From positions 2,790,001-2,854,000 of the forward strand of contig NZ_CP107853.1 in assembly GCF_036013525.1 (NCBI RefSeq): a DNA stretch of 64,000 nucleotides, given 5' to 3'. A model generated the notes under the pieces. It was given only the letters and a program-made list of their open reading frames with translations. It was not told where the DNA came from and did no database searches. This stretch comes from Nonomuraea sp. NBC_00507. GTDB lineage: Bacteria > Actinomycetota > Actinomycetes > Streptosporangiales > Streptosporangiaceae. Shown one piece after another: positions 60,943 through 64,000 of the stretch. The translations under genes were made by a program, and so were the position numbers. Positions within the stretch are counted from its first letter, which is position 1. Every line of letters begins with the position of its first letter.

Positions 60943-62388
60943 GTGCCTATCCATCGCCTGCCCGACAACCCCAGCATCGAACGGCTCCGCAAGCAGGCCA
61001 AAACACTTCTCCAGTACGTGAAGGCGGGAGTTCCCGAGGCGCTCGGACTCGTCGCCGAGTTCCACCCCCGGCCGCCGGAGACGCCCAAGTTGTCCGACGC
61101 GCAGCTCGTCACCGCCCGCATGTACGGCTTCACGAGCTGGCCCAGGCTGAAGGAGCACCTCGGCACCGTCGACCGCTACTCCCGATCGCCGCACCGGGTT
61201 CCGCCGAGCGAGGAGCTGCCGGAGGAGTTCCTGCGGCTCGCCTGCCTCACCTACGGCTCGGACTACCCGGGCCGGACCGGGGAGGCCGACCTCCTACTGG
61301 CCCGGCATGCGCAGCTGCCCACCGCCAACGTCTTCACGATGGCGGCCACCGGCTCGGCCGACGCACTGGCCGATGCGCTGGCCGGCGATCCCGGCCTCGC
61401 CCGGGCGCAGGGCGGCCCCTTCGGGTGGGAGCCGCTGCTGTACCTGACCTACGCGCGCCTCCAGACCCCAGGCCGGTCCGTGGCGGCGGCCCGGCTCCTC
61501 CTCGAGAGCGGCGCCGATCCGAACGCCGGATTCCTGTGGGACGGGCTGACCTTGCCGTTCACCGCGCTCACCGGCGCGTTCGGCGGAGGAGAGGGCGACC
61601 AGCCACCGCATCCGCAGGGACTGGCGCTGGCCAGACTGCTGCTGGAGGCAGGCGCGGACCCCAACGACGCCCAGACCCTGTACAACCGCGGACTCGGCGG
61701 CTCGTTCTCCGACGACACCACGCACCTTGAGCTGCTGCTGGAGTTCGGCCTGGGCCGCGGCGAAGGCGGGCCGTGGCATGCCCGGCTGGGCCCGACCGTG
61801 CAGTCCCCGCAGCAGCTGATGCGGGAAGAACTCGCCACCGCCGCCCTGCGGGGCGGCCCGCGACGGGCCCGGCTGCTCCTCGCGCACGGCGCGCAGGTGG
61901 ACGGCCTCGGCGATCATCCGGCGTACGGCGGACGCACCCCGTACGAGCTTGCCCTGCTGAACGGGCACACCGAGGTCGCGGAGCTCCTCGCCGCGGCAGG
62001 CGCCTCGACGGTGCTGGATGTGAGGGACGCGTTCACCGCCGCCTGCATGCGTGCCGACGCGGACGCGGTGGCCGCCCTCGGCCCGGAGCCGGCGGCGCGA
62101 GCGCTTGCCCGATTCCCGGAGCTGATCAACACCGCGGCCGGGCAGCGCAAGCCCGCGGCGGTGCGGCTGCTCGCCGGTCTCGGCTTCGACGTGAACCACC
62201 GGCGCCGCAGCACTCCGCTGCACGAGGCGGCCTGGAACGACGACGTCGAGACGGCCAGGACGCTGATCGAGCTCGGCGCCGACCCGACGATCAAGGACGC
62301 CGAGCACGACGCCACCCCGCTCGGCTGGGCCGAGTACGGCGGCAAGCACCGCGTGGCGGCCTACCTGCGAAGCCTGCGACGCGAGTGA
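60943..62388 (+). CDS. ankyrin-repeat protein
   Basis: This 481-residue protein has repeated ankyrin helices: AARLLLESGADPNAGF, ALARLLLEAGADPNDAQ, TPYELALLNGHTEVAELLAA and TPLHEAAWNDDVETARTLIE. GADP consensus turns occur in several units. The N-terminal ~100 residues (PIHRLPDNPSIERLRKQAKT, PRLKEHLGTVDRY) form a separate helical cap typical of this actinobacterial family. GTG 60943 has AAGGAGG 5 bases upstream. It has no membrane segment. The role is probably protein-protein interaction, with an unknown partner. Confidence 0.9.
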   Translation: MPIHRLPDNPSIERLRKQAKTLLQYVKAGVPEALGLVAEFHPRPPETPKLSDAQLVTARMYGFTSWPRLKEHLGTVDRYSRSPHRVPPSEELPEEFLRLACLTYGSDYPGRTGEADLLLARHAQLPTANVFTMAATGSADALADALAGDPGLARAQGGPFGWEPLLYLTYARLQTPGRSVAAARLLLESGADPNAGFLWDGLTLPFTALTGAFGGGEGDQPPHPQGLALARLLLEAGADPNDAQTLYNRGLGGSFSDDTTHLELLLEFGLGRGEGGPWHARLGPTVQSPQQLMREELATAALRGGPRRARLLLAHGAQVDGLGDHPAYGGRTPYELALLNGHTEVAELLAAAGASTVLDVRDAFTAACMRADADAVAALGPEPAARALARFPELINTAAGQRKPAAVRLLAGLGFDVNHRRRSTPLHEAAWNDDVETARTLIELGADPTIKDAEHDATPLGWAEYGGKHRVAAYLRSLRRE

Positions 62389-62604
62389 TGACCAACTTCG
62401 ACGGTGGTTCCGCACCGGCGGTGATGGTCGGGCAGCGTCGTCCCCCGGCTGAGCGGGAGGACCGAAATATAGGTCGTTGTCGGCCGAAACCAGTCACATC
62501 TGATTCTTGTCCGTGAGAGCATGACCGCAATTGGCGATCATGCCAACCTGCTGTCATGACCGCGGTCAGGCTCCCCGGCCGGCCGCTTTGAGAAGGATGA
62601 ACGC

Positions 62605-63084
62605 ATGCGCAAGTCAGCGAAGGTCCTTGCCGCGGCCACCCTGTTCGCCGCCGGCACGGTCCTCGCCCACCCCGCCCCCGCCATGGCCGCCGCTCCCTAC
62701 ACCCCCGAACGCGCGTGCGCCAAGGAATCCGGGCGTGGTGGATGGACGCACGTGAAGGACAACAAGAGGGCGCTGAAGAACGGGCGATCCACCTGGGGGT
62801 ACGTCTACCTGATGTGGAACCGTGGCCTGCAGAAGAACTGCGTCACGGTGATCAAGACCACCTACGCCGGGACGCCGACGTACACGCAGGCGATTCTCCA
62901 CGTGGAGGGCGGCGGCGCCTATCGGGACCCGGGCACCCTCACCAAGAGGAAGTACGGCCACTACGCCGCCGCCATCGGTTACGGCAAGGGTTACTGCGTG
63001 GACTTCGAGGGCCACACCACCGACACCCGCAGGGACTTCGGGATCGCCTCGGCCAGGCGGGGCAAGTTCATGAACTGCGGCTGA
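62605..63084 (+). CDS. small secreted SapA-like (spore-associated) protein
   Basis: This 159-residue protein has a signal peptide (RKSAKVLAAATLFAAGTVLA, then AMAAAPY). The mature part has four Cys (ACAKES, KNCVTV, GYCVDF, MNCG), enough for two disulfides. GYVYLMWNRGLQKNCVTVIK, then HYAAAIGYGKGYCVDFEGHT resembles spore-associated protein A of streptomycetes (GxVxLxYNxxxxxNCxVT ... YAGPVxxxAxGxCVDWxG). Role unknown, but exported in the aerial phase in the related family. A strong terminator follows. Confidence 0.75.
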   Translation: MRKSAKVLAAATLFAAGTVLAHPAPAMAAAPYTPERACAKESGRGGWTHVKDNKRALKNGRSTWGYVYLMWNRGLQKNCVTVIKTTYAGTPTYTQAILHVEGGGAYRDPGTLTKRKYGHYAAAIGYGKGYCVDFEGHTTDTRRDFGIASARRGKFMNCG

Positions 63085-63100
63085 CCCGACGATCGTGCAC

Positions 63101-63137
63101 CCCGGATCGAGCCGCCCGGCGGGTGGCTCGATCCGGG
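63101..63137. terminator. bidirectional terminator, 13-bp stem
   Basis: CCCGGATCGAGCC (63101-63113) pairs perfectly with GGCTCGATCCGGG (63125-63137), with an 11-base loop that can add further pairs. It lies in the 70-bp gap of two converging genes. Confidence 0.9.
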
Positions 63138-63154
63138 CGGCCCGCTCGTTCGGC

Positions 63155-63883
63155 TCAGGTCGTGCGCTCGGCTATGAACACGAACTCGCGACCCGGGCGA
63201 TCAGGCGCTTCGCGCACGTCGAGCGTTCGGTAGCCGTGGTCGCCCAGGCTGGACTCCACCTCGTCGCGGCTCCGGAACCGGAGCGTCGAGTCGGAGGTCA
63301 CCACCGCGCCGTCCGCCACGAACCTGTAGGTGGAGCGGAAGTAGACGAGCGGAAGACGCACCTCGACGACCTCAAGACGCCGCTCCACCGGCCCGATCCC
63401 AGGGACATCAAGGACGAAGGGAGCGGTGTCGGCAGCCCATTCCTCCCAGGCCCGGTACTCCGGGCGCCTGGTCTCGAACACCAGATGCCCCCGGGGGCGA
63501 AGAGCGGCGTGGATGCCCCGGAGGGTCGCCGACCACTCGTCGTCGGTGAGGAACACCTGCGCCACATTTCCGGTCATCACCGCCAGATCGGCATGGAGCG
63601 TCGGGACTGTCGTGGCGTCGCCATGGATCCAGGTGACCGCCGCGGCCTCGTCCTTCGACCCCGCGACCTGCAGCGAGGCCTCCGCCGGGTCGACACCCAC
63701 GACGGTGCGGCCGGTCCCGGCGAGCAGGACCGCCAGGGATCCGGTGCCGCAGCCGACATCCAGCACCCGGTCCGCGCCCAACTCATCGGCGATGGCGAGA
63801 TAGGCCGGCAGGTCGTCGCGCTCTCCGTCGAAGGCGTCGTAAACGGGTGCGAGGCGGGGGTGCGCAAAGATCGCATCGGGCAC
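63155..63883 (-). CDS. class I SAM-dependent methyltransferase
   Basis: This 242-residue protein starts with a GTG (VPDAIFAHPRLAPVYDAFDG). The SAM motif I is RVLDVGCGTGSLAVLLAGTG near residue 40, with VVGVDPAEASLQVA (acidic loop), then LAVMTGNVAQVFLTDDEWSA (motif II/III). RPRGHLVFETRRPEYRAWEE follows, as in ubiquinone/rebeccamycin-type methyltransferases. The acceptor is unknown. It shares a terminator with the SapA-like gene. Confidence 0.92.
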   Translation of the reverse strand: MPDAIFAHPRLAPVYDAFDGERDDLPAYLAIADELGADRVLDVGCGTGSLAVLLAGTGRTVVGVDPAEASLQVAGSKDEAAAVTWIHGDATTVPTLHADLAVMTGNVAQVFLTDDEWSATLRGIHAALRPRGHLVFETRRPEYRAWEEWAADTAPFVLDVPGIGPVERRLEVVEVRLPLVYFRSTYRFVADGAVVTSDSTLRFRSRDEVESSLGDHGYRTLDVREAPDRPGREFVFIAERTT

Positions 63884-64000
63884 CCGAGTGACCGTATCCC
63901 TGTTCCAACGCTCCGGCGACCGATTTTCCGGGGGGAGTATGCCCCGCTTTGGCTAGCCTCGGCCGGAGATGCGACGATCGGACCCGATGACTCATGAGCG

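Overview
The window is very GC-rich (third codon positions almost all G or C). It carries F420-type luciferase-like oxidoreductase, mycothiol-type DinB, AfsR/SARP, LAL and HxlR genes, two cellulase families and secreted proteins with actinobacterial signal peptides. This points to a large-genome filamentous actinomycete. A Streptosporangiales/Nonomuraea-like host is my inference from gene content, not something the bases prove. I saw no rRNA, tRNA, CRISPR array or ribosomal operon. It reads as an accessory chromosome arm: many one- or two-gene cassettes, frequent strand switches and many broken genes.

Layout. 0-7.6 kb: a UvrA scrap, VOC and GNAT enzymes, a P-loop kinase-like protein, a MarR/flavoprotein cassette with three matching operators, a truncated aldo/keto reductase, an F420-type oxidoreductase, DinB, an erythromycin-esterase family protein and a SUKH-like protein. 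7.6-9.7 kb: a GH12 cellulase behind two palindromes, and a membrane protein. 9.7-14.4 kb: AlkD-like repair protein, a decayed response regulator, an HxlR / MBL-hydrolase divergon and more gene scraps. 14.5-19.9 kb: a TetR/FAD-enzyme divergon with a 33-bp palindrome, two adjacent secreted proteins (one with a Thr-Asp repeat), a DHFR-like reductase and a secreted calcium-repeat protein. 20-29 kb: an HxlR/quinone-reductase divergon, a 2'-5' RNA ligase-like protein, pentapeptide-DinB, a LysR/SnoaL divergon, a polysaccharide lyase, two pseudogenes, a flavin monooxygenase and a TrmO-like protein. 29-42 kb: a LAL regulator, NmrA-like and class IV aminotransferase genes, a heterodimeric ABC exporter, an ArsR-acetyltransferase pair and a 970-residue AfsR-type regulator. 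42-52 kb: a decayed ArsR-like regulator, YCII protein, GH6 cellulase with a carbohydrate-binding module, a DUF6082 pseudogene, an HTH-fused MarR/GbsR protein, DUF418 protein, an NAD-dependent DNA ligase and a TetR/membrane-protein divergon. 52-55 kb: epoxide hydrolase, then a metalloprotease-MerR pair lying between two copies of a ~150-bp mobile-element end. 55-61 kb: a single-chain, eukaryote-style acetyl-CoA carboxylase of 1826 residues. 61-64 kb: an ankyrin protein, a SapA-like secreted protein and a methyltransferase.

How the genes work together. The recurring unit is a small regulator next to, or divergent from, one enzyme, with an inverted repeat between them (MarR, HxlR twice, TetR twice, LysR, ArsR, GbsR-like). 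Two HxlR cassettes 7.8 kb apart share an almost identical operator core. Possible DNA-damage (PafBC-type) promoter motifs precede the DNA ligase and the ABC exporter. At least ten genes are frameshifted or truncated, and tyrosine-recombinase/TnpC remnants are present, so insertion and deletion have been frequent here.
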